Below are positions 9,917 through 18,920 of a stretch of 64,000 bases of DNA, in pieces. A model generated the notes under the pieces. It did no database searches and was not told the DNA's origin. It worked only from the letters and a program-made list of their open reading frames with translations. The DNA comes from Pseudobutyrivibrio ruminis (lineage in GTDB: Bacteria; Bacillota; Clostridia; Lachnospirales; Lachnospiraceae): positions 1 through 64,000 of the forward strand of contig SVER01000008.1 in NCBI GenBank assembly GCA_015057315.1. Direction: 5' to 3'. Both the position numbers and the translations under genes were made by a program. Every line of letters starts with the position of its first letter. The stretch's first letter is position 1.

Positions 9917-10445
9917 AGTTGTATACCTCCATTATCGGTACAATCGCCTTCTCCGTTATTTCGAAACGATATGGATGAGGTGGCTCTCCATAAGGAAAAG
10001 ATCTTGCACCAAACTCTTTGATATAATAGTCTAATAAATCTTTGTCCATAGCTTCTGCAAAAATATAACCATCATATCCATACTCAACAGATTTCTGTCC
10101 AGCAAATGCAAGTAAATGTCCACCAACACCTTTAAACTTCTGTTTTCCGTATTCGTAAACATTGTTCTCAGGTGACGTACATGCCCACGCTACATGAACT
10201 GCACTATATTCCTTGATATTTTCAATGGCTATTAAGCCTTGAATATCAAATGTGCCTTTTAGCACAAGAGCATATACCTCAATGTTCTCATCAAACTGTG
10301 ACCAATTACAGTACCATCCTGTTTTAGAGTTAAACTTAGATAATACAGATTTTCTTTTAATTCTGATTATCTCTGTATCATAAATCTCACCTGTTTCAAC
10401 AAGTTTTAAGCAAGGTGTAAGCTCATCAATCCTAAATGTTATCAT
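9891..10445 (-). CDS. GNAT-fold acetyltransferase-like protein
   Basis: The 184-residue protein ends in a GNAT-like half. It has a strand around AVHVAWACTSPENN (about residues 84-97), then KGVGGHLLAFA (about 108-118), which resembles the acyl-CoA pyrophosphate loop (Q/R-x-x-G-x-G/A) followed by a helix. A strand GYDGYIFAEA and a terminal LLDYYIKEFGARSF complete the usual GNAT order. The N-terminal 75 residues are unlike common GNATs. AAAGGA lies 10 bases before the ATG. It is the first gene of a two-gene minus-strand unit with the 60-codon gene. The substrate is unknown, and a free-standing metabolic acetyltransferase is as possible as a toxin. The unit is bracketed by 21-bp inverted repeats. 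Confidence 0.6.
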   Translation of the reverse strand: MITFRIDELTPCLKLVETGEIYDTEIIRIKRKSVLSKFNSKTGWYCNWSQFDENIEVYALVLKGTFDIQGLIAIENIKEYSAVHVAWACTSPENNVYEYGKQKFKGVGGHLLAFAGQKSVEYGYDGYIFAEAMDKDLLDYYIKEFGARSFPYGEPPHPYRFEITEKAIVPIMEVYNYDDNGEEY

Positions 10446-10546
10446 TAACTGTATATCCTTTTTACCTAATCATTTATCGGCTTATTTCGCTTTTTTCTCA
10501 AGTTAATTATACCAAAAATAAGGCTCCCTGCCAATGAGAAAGCACA

Positions 10547-10570
10547 ATTCCGGGGAAACATCCTCTGTAT
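10547..10570 (+). repeat. 24-bp second trace of an Rpn-type gene
   Basis: Bases 10547-10570 match 9098-9121, inside the Rpn remnant, at 23 of 24 positions. On the minus strand they encode TEDVSPE, the family motif, with no gene around it. This is a very short scar of a second Rpn copy or a duplication end. Confidence 0.5.
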
Positions 10571-10602
10571 AACTGTGTCAGGGTAAATTGGGGGAGCTTC
10601 AT

Positions 10603-10806
10603 GAACTGGGTATATAGTGTGTGAAAATTGATATATATATACCCAAAATGGCTTGTTATGAGGTTGTTGAAGGTGAACTTGGTATATGCTGTGTGAAGAT
10701 TGATGTATATATACTTTTTGAGCTGATTTAAGCTGTTTGGGAGGGTGAAAAAGTATATATATGAACAAGTTCACACTATATATACCTTAACAGCGGAATC
10801 TATGCC
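10603..10806 (+). repeat. Three copies of a TATATAC-rich palindromic repeat plus 21-bp inverted repeat
   Basis: A motif of about 40 bases, of the form GGTATATAGTGTG-AA-TTGATGTATATATAC, occurs at 10603-10644 and 10675-10719 in direct orientation and at 10749-10786 inverted. The last runs into the 21-bp inverted-repeat copy at 10786-10806. A minus-strand open frame over 10466-10774 merely translates these repeats. This and the promoter at 10845 account for the gene-free stretch 10446-10908. Confidence 0.65.
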
Positions 10807-10844
10807 ATTTTCTCCCGAAAAAAGGTTTTGAATTGAAATTTATG

Positions 10845-10873
10845 TTGCCGATATCTCAATAAATTGATATAAT
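10845..10873 (+). promoter_or_regulatory. Sigma-A type promoter for the BspA-type giant gene
   Basis: TTGCCG and TATAAT are spaced by 17 bases and lie 36 bases before the start codon at 10909. AAGGAGG precedes the ATG. Confidence 0.55.
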
Positions 10874-10908
10874 CTTTCTGCTTATATTAAGCACAAGGAG
10901 GTTATGGA

Positions 10909-13900
10909 ATGAAAAAGGTAATTGGGCTGTTAGCGCCAAGGCTACTTTGCTTGGTGCTTGTTTTTTGTTTAAGCATGCCTTCGGTTGCGTATGCGGCGCC
11001 TACGCAACCGGATAATAATATGCAGCTTGATGAGACAAATTCAGCAGAAACAGAAGTCATTGAAGGGCAGAAGCCAGATGATAATAAGTCGGATGATAAT
11101 AAGGAAGATTCATCTGAGGAGCCTTCGCAGGCTGTTGATAAAGAGCAATCAGAATCGACAATAGAAGAGCCAGCCAAAGAAGATGACAAAGACAAAAATG
11201 AAGATAATAAAGAAGATACAGATGAAAATCTAACAGATACTTCCGAGGAAGAGGAGCTTCTAGTAGAAGAGCCAGCTGAAGAGGAGGAGCTTTTAGAGGA
11301 TGCTAATCATGGTAAGGCCGGTGACAATATCACATGGTCCTATGATGAAAGTACATACACTCTTTCATTTAAAGGAAGTGGCCGTATGTACGACTATAGC
11401 TACGGTAATAATCAACAAGCCGGTGATCCATCTAATAGCAATGCACCATGGTACAATTACCATGAAGTAAAGATAAGTTCTAATACATATAGGAATATAA
11501 ACATAGAGTTCTCGGATGATATTACTTACATAGGTTCTATGAGCTTTGTTAAATTCGGTATTCATTCAATGAAACTACCTGCAAAGCTAACGGGTATTGG
11601 TAAATACGCTTTTTCAAATGCGAGAGTAACTACCGGAAAAAACAATCCATTAGTGATACCTGGTACAGTAAAAAAAGTAGACGATTATAGTTTCTATGGT
11701 GCTAGTATTTCATACATTGAATTTAAACCAGGCGTAAAGGAAATCGGCAAATCTGCTTTCAGTTGTGCTCACTTTGATGATATTACTTGGAACGATGTAT
11801 CGATAATAGGTGAAAACGCTTTTTGGTACGCAAGTATACATAATTTTACAGTTCCTGCAAAATGTACACTTGTTAAGTCAGGGGGCTTTGGTAATATCAA
11901 TGGTGCAAAAAAAGTTACATTTTTAGGCCAGCTCCCAACCTTAGAAAAAGATGCATTTAAGTGGTGTTACGTAAATGCTTTTTACAATCCTAATGAGAAA
12001 TCCTTTACAAAGGAAGCAATGGATAAAGCCTCTGAAACTTTTGAGGGTGTAACCTGGATTCCAAATGGACAAAAGTTTAGTAATAAGGCTGGTGACAATA
12101 TCACATGGTCATTCGATGAAAAAACAGATACATTGATTTTTTCAGGCTATGGTGACATGTATGATTATTCTCCAACAAAAGTATATCCATGGAATGACCG
12201 TCTAGGGTCATTCAAATCCGTAAAAATGGATGACAGAATTACATCTATTGGTGAGTATGCATTTTATAAGGCTCACATAGGGAAGAGTTTAGTGCTTCCT
12301 AAAAAGTTAAAGAAAATTGGAAAATATGCTTTTTATGATGCATATCTATCTGACGTTCAATTCCCCGAATCAGTGGAAGTGATAGATGATATGGCATTCT
12401 ATAGTGTGGCATATATGAAAAATACCAATTCATTTCCAAAGGGTGTGAAAAGAATTGGTAAAAAGGCTTTTTGGGATACAGACTGGAGTGGAGAAATTAA
12501 TCTCGATAGCATTGAGAGAATAGAAGACGAGGGACTTTGTTTTGGGCAAAGCAATAAGCACCCCATAATAAACAATCATTTTCCTAATACATTAAAGTAC
12601 GTAGGAGATCGTGTCTTTTCCAATATTGATGCAAAATACAAAGACACAATATACCCTGATACAATTCAGCATTTAGGTGCTAACTGCTTAGGTTTCTCTG
12701 TGGGAACAGAAGGTACATACACTGTTCCAAAAGGACTCACTTCATTGGGTGAAAATTTTATAACAAGCAGTGGCTATACAAAGCTTGTGATAGGTAAACA
12801 GGTAAAGCATCTAGGGGCAAGTGCTTTATATTCTAGTAAACTAAAAGAAGTAGTTTTTGAAGGAGATTTTCCTGCCTATGATGGGGCGGTCTTTCATGAT
12901 TTATATTACGACCAGGTATTAACCGTTTATTATCCTGCAGAAAATGAAACCTGGCAGGATGGTATTGCTGATGCAACATATGATGATCGATACATACAGT
13001 TTGTTCCAGTGACGAATGGAAAGCCTGTATCTGTGACATTTGTGGGGTATGATGGAAAAACTGTTATCGATAAAGTGCAGGTTACAGCAGGACAGTCAGT
13101 GGCAGAGCCATCCGCTAAATTGGCTAATCTTGGAGGCTGGTATACAGAGGCCAAGGTTCAATGTGAATTGACTAAGTGGGATTTTACAAAGCCTGTTAAT
13201 GCTAATATGAAACTATACGCTGGAAAGAGTTATACTGGCCATCGTGTATATTTTAAATCAAATGGTGGCTCACCTGTGAGCATGCAGACAGTCGCCGATG
13301 GTGGCCTTGTAAAAGAGCCAAAAGAACCTACAAAAAACAATGCGCGCTTTGATTATTGGAGTACTAGCAAAGCATTAAATAAGGAATATTATTTTAAGAG
13401 TAAAGTAAAATCAGATTTGATTTTATATGCAAAATGGGATAGAAATCATACTAAAATAATTCATCATCTAGACATTGGCGGTTATTCTTCAGGTACAACT
13501 ACATTATACGGTACAAAAAGCTTAGCTGACCTTTATAAGGATGATATTGCTGATTTGTCCAAAGAATACAAGGCAACCTTTAAGGGGTGGTATTATGATA
13601 AGGCATATACAAAGCCGGTTCCTGGCAATTTAGTATTTGACTCAAGTAAGAATGAAAATTATGAAATATATGCAAAATGGGAGAAAACATTCGTTAAGGT
13701 AACCCTTAAATATAATGATGGTGTTACAAAAGATAAGGTTGTAACTGTTGCATATAAAGAGTGGCCTAGAAATGGAGAAATGGCGTACCCAAAAAGAAAA
13801 GGCTATGAATTTTCAGGTTGGTATGACGACGAAGCATGTACAACCCAAGCTGCTTATGTATTTGAAAGTGATTCGGTTAAATATGGAAAATGGATTCCAA

Positions 13901-16146
13901 AGAAAAATAGCGTATCATATTATGCTATATTACCAAATGGATACAGTAGGTATCTTGAATATGATTCAATAGAAACAGGAAATAAATTATTTAAATCTGA
14001 TGAAGAAATAATTAATAAAGTAGGTGCTGATTATGTTGTAGAGGGTTGGTACTTCGATGAAGCATGTACTAAGCCTATTAGCAAATCATACCTTGTTGAT
14101 GAGAGTGTTAAGGCATATGTAAAGCTGAAATGGAAAACATATACAGTTACCGCTGATCCGAAGAATGGAGAAAAGCCATATACAGCAGAATTAAGCCCAA
14201 ATGATAAGCTTCCATTTCCAATTCCTAAAAAGGAAGGATATGAATTTAAATATTGGATATATCAGGATTCTACTGATACATCTAAATGGTACTATGTCGA
14301 TAAACTTACCCGTGGATTGATAGATTCGGGTTGTAAATTGATAGCCTCTTATTCACAGGAGAACATTCACAATACATCAATCAACGTTTCAGGTATCAAG
14401 GATTACACATATACTGGTTTTGCAATAACTCAACCAGATTTAACGGTGATGGATGGTAAGATTGTATTAACCCAAGGAGTTGATTACACATTAGCTTACA
14501 GTAAAAATGTAAACGCAGGTGATGCTCAGGTTGTGATTAATTTCAAGGGAATGTATTCAGGCAAACAGGTTCACACCTTTAAGATTAAACAGGCTGATTT
14601 GGCAGAGGCTCTTAAGGCAAAGACTCTTACCACTAATGAAGCCGATTTAATATATGCCTCAAATGGACGTGTTCAGAAGGCGGCACCTAAGCTGATTCTT
14701 AAAACAGGTTCAAAAGCATACACACTTAAGAATACAGTCAATTACACACTTGTTTATCCAAAGACAGATAAAAAGCAGGCTGATTATGATGCCAATGCTT
14801 TCAAAGCACCAGGAGCTTACTACATAACTGTTAATGGTAAAGGTAATTTCAAAGGCTCTATCAAGGTTAAACAGGAAATTACAACAGACAGATTAGTGAG
14901 CAAAATAGCTATCTCAGGTCTTAAATCTTGTGTTTATACAGGACAACCTATTTGTCCAGATTTTACTGTTAAATATGGCAAGGATATTGTTGCTACATCC
15001 AAAGCTGGTGTGTTCCAAAGCGATGTATTGACTGTTGCTTATACAGATAATAAAGAGGTAGGAACAGCTACAATCAAGCTTACAGGAAAAGCTGGCAGTG
15101 GCTACAAAGGAACAAAAGCATTTACTTTTAAAATCACTGGAACTTCTATATCAAAAGCCAAGGTGACAGGAATAACAAGTCAGATATTTGATGGTAAAGC
15201 AAAAGAGCAGAACGCCTTAATGCTAACAGTTGGCAAGGAAGAACTAAAGAAGGACAAGGATTATACTGTATCTTATTCAAATAATATAAATAAGGGTACT
15301 GCAAAAATCCTCATCAGCGGAATAAATGGTTACACAGGCTCTATTACAAAAACATTTACTATAGCTGCTCATGATTTATCCCAGGATGGAACTGTTACGG
15401 TAGATGGGACTGCACCATATCTTAAGAAGGGTGCAAAACCAGCAAATATCACTGTTAAGGCCTGTGGTCAGACGCTTGTAAATAACAGAGATTTTACTGT
15501 TACATATCTCAACAACAAAAAGGTTGGGGCTGAGGCAACAGTTAAAATTACAGGAAAGGGTAATTACAAGAGCTTGCTTAAAACTACATATAAGGTAGTA
15601 CAAGGTGATTTTTCTAAATGCAAAGTAGTTGCCAATAATGTTAATTACAAGAATAAAGTTGGAAACTTCCAGACTACAGTTACTGTGTATGATGAGGAAG
15701 GTACCAAGCTTGCAGCTGGAGTTGATTATGAAAAAGCGTTTATTTACTCTGCATCATATAGCTCAGCTGCTCTTGACCCAAAGAAAGATAAATGCCAATC
15801 TGGCACTCGCTATGTGACTGTAAAGCCAAAGGGAAATTTCTTTAGCGAAGGGGTTGAGGTAAAGGCCTTATATCGAATTTTGCCAAAAAATATTAAGAAT
15901 ATAAGCAATGCCAAATTTACAATTAGAGATTATACATATACTGGCAAGCGGATTGCCCCATATATTCGTAATATAGTAGGAAAATACGGTAAAACTGATC
16001 TGACCCCAAGCATAGATTTTGTTGTCTCAGAATATGGCGAAAATACAAAGCTTGGAACGGGTTATGTAATCCTCAAAGGACAAGGTGAATATACTGGTAC
16101 CAAGAAGGTTACTTTCAAGATTACAAAAAGAGTTGTTAAGCAATAA
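10909..16146 (+). CDS. Giant secreted protein: BspA-type leucine-rich repeats, InlB B-type repeats, Ig-like repeats
   Basis: The 1745-residue protein has a clear signal peptide ending near AYA-AP (residue 29) and an acidic Asp/Glu linker to about residue 125. Two modules opening with DNITWS(Y/F)DE and (S/G)GxGxMYDYS (about 138 and 397) start blocks of BspA-type (LRR_5) leucine-rich repeats reaching about 700. Roughly six InlB B-type repeats with (F/V)xGW or similar cores follow (about 705-1150). Ig-like repeats of the DYTxxYxNNxxxGTAxVxI type fill the rest. There is no LPXTG, SLH or membrane anchor. AAGGAGG lies seven bases before the ATG. By family such proteins are secreted adhesins or polysaccharide-binding surface proteins; the partner is unknown. 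Modules are shared with the gene at 2-8500, so the pair probably arose by domain shuffling. Confidence 0.85.
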   Translation: MKKVIGLLAPRLLCLVLVFCLSMPSVAYAAPTQPDNNMQLDETNSAETEVIEGQKPDDNKSDDNKEDSSEEPSQAVDKEQSESTIEEPAKEDDKDKNEDNKEDTDENLTDTSEEEELLVEEPAEEEELLEDANHGKAGDNITWSYDESTYTLSFKGSGRMYDYSYGNNQQAGDPSNSNAPWYNYHEVKISSNTYRNINIEFSDDITYIGSMSFVKFGIHSMKLPAKLTGIGKYAFSNARVTTGKNNPLVIPGTVKKVDDYSFYGASISYIEFKPGVKEIGKSAFSCAHFDDITWNDVSIIGENAFWYASIHNFTVPAKCTLVKSGGFGNINGAKKVTFLGQLPTLEKDAFKWCYVNAFYNPNEKSFTKEAMDKASETFEGVTWIPNGQKFSNKAGDNITWSFDEKTDTLIFSGYGDMYDYSPTKVYPWNDRLGSFKSVKMDDRITSIGEYAFYKAHIGKSLVLPKKLKKIGKYAFYDAYLSDVQFPESVEVIDDMAFYSVAYMKNTNSFPKGVKRIGKKAFWDTDWSGEINLDSIERIEDEGLCFGQSNKHPIINNHFPNTLKYVGDRVFSNIDAKYKDTIYPDTIQHLGANCLGFSVGTEGTYTVPKGLTSLGENFITSSGYTKLVIGKQVKHLGASALYSSKLKEVVFEGDFPAYDGAVFHDLYYDQVLTVYYPAENETWQDGIADATYDDRYIQFVPVTNGKPVSVTFVGYDGKTVIDKVQVTAGQSVAEPSAKLANLGGWYTEAKVQCELTKWDFTKPVNANMKLYAGKSYTGHRVYFKSNGGSPVSMQTVADGGLVKEPKEPTKNNARFDYWSTSKALNKEYYFKSKVKSDLILYAKWDRNHTKIIHHLDIGGYSSGTTTLYGTKSLADLYKDDIADLSKEYKATFKGWYYDKAYTKPVPGNLVFDSSKNENYEIYAKWEKTFVKVTLKYNDGVTKDKVVTVAYKEWPRNGEMAYPKRKGYEFSGWYDDEACTTQAAYVFESDSVKYGKWIPKKNSVSYYAILPNGYSRYLEYDSIETGNKLFKSDEEIINKVGADYVVEGWYFDEACTKPISKSYLVDESVKAYVKLKWKTYTVTADPKNGEKPYTAELSPNDKLPFPIPKKEGYEFKYWIYQDSTDTSKWYYVDKLTRGLIDSGCKLIASYSQENIHNTSINVSGIKDYTYTGFAITQPDLTVMDGKIVLTQGVDYTLAYSKNVNAGDAQVVINFKGMYSGKQVHTFKIKQADLAEALKAKTLTTNEADLIYASNGRVQKAAPKLILKTGSKAYTLKNTVNYTLVYPKTDKKQADYDANAFKAPGAYYITVNGKGNFKGSIKVKQEITTDRLVSKIAISGLKSCVYTGQPICPDFTVKYGKDIVATSKAGVFQSDVLTVAYTDNKEVGTATIKLTGKAGSGYKGTKAFTFKITGTSISKAKVTGITSQIFDGKAKEQNALMLTVGKEELKKDKDYTVSYSNNINKGTAKILISGINGYTGSITKTFTIAAHDLSQDGTVTVDGTAPYLKKGAKPANITVKACGQTLVNNRDFTVTYLNNKKVGAEATVKITGKGNYKSLLKTTYKVVQGDFSKCKVVANNVNYKNKVGNFQTTVTVYDEEGTKLAAGVDYEKAFIYSASYSSAALDPKKDKCQSGTRYVTVKPKGNFFSEGVEVKALYRILPKNIKNISNAKFTIRDYTYTGKRIAPYIRNIVGKYGKTDLTPSIDFVVSEYGENTKLGTGYVILKGQGEYTGTKKVTFKITKRVVKQ

Positions 16147-16151
16147 TCGAA

Positions 16152-16180
16152 TTGATTTTATGCCTATTCCATGGTAAAAT
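16152..16180 (+). promoter_or_regulatory. Promoter before the small membrane protein gene
   Basis: TTGATT (16152) and an extended -10 TGGTAAAAT (16172-16180) are spaced by 17 bases. The same TGGTAWAAT -10 form recurs at 19815 and 25055, suggesting a common promoter style in this genome. Confidence 0.55.
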
Positions 16181-16231
16181 ATCACCTAGTTGTGGCTCCG
16201 GGGGAGCGATAGATATGGAGGATATTTTTAT

Positions 16232-16714
16232 ATGAATACACTTGGAATTGTACTGCTAGTAATTGCGATTGTTCTTGTAGTTGCTATGGTGGTTTTATAT
16301 TTTCTTGGCAAGCGTATGCAGACACGCCAGGATGAGCAGAAGGCTCAGATGGATGCTGTTGCACAGCAGGTTTCAATGCTTATCATTGATAAGAAGCGTA
16401 TGAAGCTTAAGGATGCAGGTCTTCCAGAGGCTGTTGTTGCTAACACACCATGGTATGCTAAGGGGTCTAAGATTCCTGTTGTTAAGGCTAAGGTAGGCCC
16501 ACAGGTTATGACACTTATCTGTGATGCTCAGATTTTTGACGATATCCCTGTTAAGAAGGAAGTTAAGGCTACTGTATCAGGCCTTTACATTACTAAGGTT
16601 AAGGGCTTACACGGTAAGACTGAGCAGAAGGACACTAAGAAGAAAAAGGGTGGCCTTAGAGCTTGGGCACTTAAGAAGCAGGCAGAGCTTAATGAGCAGT
16701 CAAAAAACAAATAA
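16232..16714 (+). CDS. Conserved-looking small membrane-anchored protein of unknown function
   Basis: I place the start at the ATG at 16232 because TGGAGGA lies just upstream; the longer frame from a TTG at 16190 would cover that site. The 160-residue protein has one N-terminal membrane helix (about residues 4-26), a short charged coiled stretch (TRQDEQKAQMDAVAQQ), then a cytoplasmic beta-rich segment of about 90 residues (SKIPVVKAKVGPQVMTLICDAQIF and SGLYITKV) and a Lys-rich tail. The Lys-rich end suggests contact with nucleic acid or acidic lipid. I do not recognise the family. It stands alone between its own promoter and a strong terminator. Confidence 0.7.
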   Translation: MNTLGIVLLVIAIVLVVAMVVLYFLGKRMQTRQDEQKAQMDAVAQQVSMLIIDKKRMKLKDAGLPEAVVANTPWYAKGSKIPVVKAKVGPQVMTLICDAQIFDDIPVKKEVKATVSGLYITKVKGLHGKTEQKDTKKKKGGLRAWALKKQAELNEQSKNK

Positions 16715-16728
16715 ATAATTAGACACTA

Positions 16729-16764
16729 AGCGCTAGCGGAAATCCGCTGGCGCTATTTTTTTTT
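16729..16764 (+). terminator. Strong intrinsic terminator
   Basis: An 11-bp stem AGCGCTAGCGG/CCGCTGGCGCT with loop AAAT is followed by nine T residues. Confidence 0.9.
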
Positions 16765-16814
16765 AACTTGTTGTGGGGTATTTACGGAAAAAGACTACAA
16801 GAATCCTAAAAAAG

Positions 16815-16863
16815 TTGCGCATAAATTGCGCAATAATGATAGTAAAATCAGACAAATTGCGCA
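16815..16863 (+). promoter_or_regulatory. Three TTGCGCA motifs upstream of the amylase promoter
   Basis: TTGCGCA occurs at 16815, 16826 and 16857, 40-90 bases before the -35 box. The motif is the core half of the palindrome at 16976, so one regulator may bind both places. Confidence 0.5.
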
Positions 16864-16902
16864 TCTAATATTTGTAATTGTATACGAAAAATACATAATA
16901 GA

Positions 16903-16932
16903 TTGACATAAGTGTGTATTATCAGCTAATAT
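16903..16932 (+). promoter_or_regulatory. Amylase promoter
   Basis: TTGACA (16903-16908) and TAATAT (16927-16932) are spaced by 18 bases and lie about 120 bases before the start codon, leaving a long leader that carries two palindromic sites. Confidence 0.65.
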
Positions 16933-16948
16933 TTTCTTTGTTAACAGC

Positions 16949-16962
16949 TGGAAACGTTTCCA
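16949..16962 (+). promoter_or_regulatory. CcpA-type catabolite responsive element (cre)
   Basis: The perfect palindrome TGGAAACGTTTCCA fits the Gram-positive cre consensus (TGNAANCGNTNNCA). It lies about 10 bases after the expected transcription start, where CcpA would repress by blocking polymerase. This fits glucose repression of starch breakdown. Confidence 0.8.
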
Positions 16963-16975
16963 AACCAAAGAAAAA

Positions 16976-16993
16976 AGCGCAACGCGTTGCGCT
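16976..16993 (+). promoter_or_regulatory. 18-bp perfect palindrome, likely LacI-family operator
   Basis: AGCGCAACGCGTTGCGCT is self-complementary with a central CG, as LacI/MalR-type operators are, and sits 14 bases after the cre. A maltose or starch-responsive repressor is the natural guess. Confidence 0.6.
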
Positions 16994-17051
16994 AAAGTCG
17001 ACTAAAACAAAAGGTAAATAGGAAAAAGAGAATACAATTTGGGAGGATAAT

Positions 17052-18761
17052 ATGTCAAATAAAAGAATAAGCAAAGGCATTCTGTCTGTATTGATGGCCG
17101 CTGGTATTGTGGCTACAAGCTTTGTAAGCGCACCTAAGGTAGAGGCTGCTTCGCTTAACAGCTATGGATTAGCAACAAACATCAAGGATGGAAATATTCT
17201 TCATTGCTTTGATTGGACTTATCAGCAGATTATTGATGAGCTGCCAAACATTGCAGCTGCAGGCTTCACATCTATACAGACATCGCCAGCACAGGCGGCT
17301 CGCACAGGTGATGGCACTTGGTATTATTTATATCAGCCAAGTGGCTTTTATGTAGGAAATGCAGGCCTTGGCTCGGAAGATGATTTAAAGCGTTTGTGTT
17401 CTGAGGCAGATAAATATGGAATTAAGATTATAGTTGATGTGGTTGCTAACCACTTGGCTGGTGATCATACATACATCGATGATAGCCTAAAGCACTCTGA
17501 GTATTGGCACAATTGTTATGGTGGTATAGATTACAACAACAGATACGAAATCACACACCATAACATAGGAATGCCAGATATTAATTCAGAAAACTCATAT
17601 GTACAGCAGAAGGTTCAGTGGTATGTATCACAGCTCAAGGCTGACGGTGTAGATGGAATCAGATGGGATGCTGCAAAGCATATTTCATTACCATCAGAGG
17701 GATGTGGTTTCTGGAGCTCAGTAATCGATAAATCGATGTTCAATTACGGCGAGATTCTTGATAAACCTGTTTGCAGCAATGATGGCTACGCAAATAAACT
17801 GATGAGTGAATACACAGATTACATGTCAGTTTCAGATGCTGTATATAGCAGAAGCGTCATGCAGGCTATCAATAGTGGCAGAGTTCCAACAGGCTATGGC
17901 TTCTGGTCATTGGTAAATGGTATCGAGGATGATGAGGTAGTATATTTCGCAGAGACACACGATACATATTCTAACAATACAAATGAAGATGGCTGGACAA
18001 AGTACATCGACCAAAACAAGGTAGACAGAGCTTATGCAATCGTTGCATCAAAGGCAAATGCTTCAGCACTGTATTTCTCTAGACCTTACGCTACAGAAAA
18101 GACAGCTATTAAGATTGGTGCAAAGGGAAGCACAAGCTTTAAGAACCCTGAAATTGCTGCAGTAAACAAGCTTCATAATCAGTGCGCAGGGGAAAGCGAA
18201 TACTATAGCACAACAGGAAATGTGGCAGTGGTAGCAAGACAGACAGGTGCAACACTTGTACTTGGCTCAGGATGCAATCAGAATGTTACTGTAAACAATG
18301 CAGGTTCTCAGCTTCAGCCAGGCACATACAAGGATGCAGTTAGTGGTTCTACATTTGAGGTTACAGCATCAAGCATCTCAGGCTACATTGGATTATCAGG
18401 AATCGCAGTACTGTTAAAGGAGGAAACAACTCCTGATAAACCAGACAATCCTGAGCCAGACGTGGTAAAGCTTTATTTTAGTAACAATTATAATTGGAAC
18501 CAGGTATATGCTTATACATGGGGCGGTTCATCAGAGGGCAAGGCTTGGCCAGGTGAAGCAATGACATATGTTAGACAAAATGAGTTTAACGAAAGCATAT
18601 ATAGCATTACAGTTCCGAAGGACATTTCTGGATTAATCTTCACAGATGGAAATGGAAATCAAACAATCGATATTACAAGTGGTTTCACTGATGGATTGGG
18701 ATATTACATTTCTGGAACTTCTTCTAATAAATATACTGTAGGAACATACACATATAAGTAA
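17052..18761 (+). CDS. Secreted alpha-amylase, GH13 with C-terminal CBM26
   Basis: This protein cleaves alpha-1,4 bonds in starch outside the cell. The 569 residues start with a signal peptide (about 1-33, ending near VEAAS). The four GH13 regions are present: DVVANH (about 129), GIRWDAAKH with the nucleophile Asp near 205, the acid/base Glu in GEIL (about 234) and ETHD with its Asp near 304. After a Pro/Asp linker, residues from about 471 form a starch-binding module of the CBM26 type (KLYFSNNYNWNQVYAYTWG, conserved aromatics). There is no cell-wall anchor. GGGAGG precedes the ATG. The gene is alone between its promoter with cre and palindrome and a terminator, so expression should follow glucose and starch supply. 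Confidence 0.93.
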   Translation: MSNKRISKGILSVLMAAGIVATSFVSAPKVEAASLNSYGLATNIKDGNILHCFDWTYQQIIDELPNIAAAGFTSIQTSPAQAARTGDGTWYYLYQPSGFYVGNAGLGSEDDLKRLCSEADKYGIKIIVDVVANHLAGDHTYIDDSLKHSEYWHNCYGGIDYNNRYEITHHNIGMPDINSENSYVQQKVQWYVSQLKADGVDGIRWDAAKHISLPSEGCGFWSSVIDKSMFNYGEILDKPVCSNDGYANKLMSEYTDYMSVSDAVYSRSVMQAINSGRVPTGYGFWSLVNGIEDDEVVYFAETHDTYSNNTNEDGWTKYIDQNKVDRAYAIVASKANASALYFSRPYATEKTAIKIGAKGSTSFKNPEIAAVNKLHNQCAGESEYYSTTGNVAVVARQTGATLVLGSGCNQNVTVNNAGSQLQPGTYKDAVSGSTFEVTASSISGYIGLSGIAVLLKEETTPDKPDNPEPDVVKLYFSNNYNWNQVYAYTWGGSSEGKAWPGEAMTYVRQNEFNESIYSITVPKDISGLIFTDGNGNQTIDITSGFTDGLGYYISGTSSNKYTVGTYTYK

Positions 18762-18776
18762 TATCAAGGAATATGA

Positions 18777-18807
18777 GGCGTAGTCTTATGGGACTACGTC
18801 TTTTTTT
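18777..18807 (+). terminator. Intrinsic terminator of the amylase gene
   Basis: A 9-bp stem GGCGTAGTC/GACTACGTC is followed by seven T residues. Confidence 0.9.
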
Positions 18808-18920
18808 AACTATTTTTTAGAATTTAACCATTAATTTTCATAAAAATGATAGAAATGTCACACAATTATACTTAATAAGTGTTAAAATAATACACAACAT
18901 AATATTTTTTAGGAGGAACT

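Noticed and set aside
9644..10021. 125-codon plus-strand frame
   Set aside because: It is antisense to the GNAT/60-codon pair, which has better start signals and protein-like sequence.
10466..10774. 102-codon minus-strand frame as a gene
   Set aside because: It translates the TATATAC-rich repeats (repeated YIHQSSH-like peptides) and has no credible ribosome site.
16190..16231. TTG start for the small membrane protein
   Set aside because: It would place the ribosome site inside the coding region; the ATG at 16232 fits.
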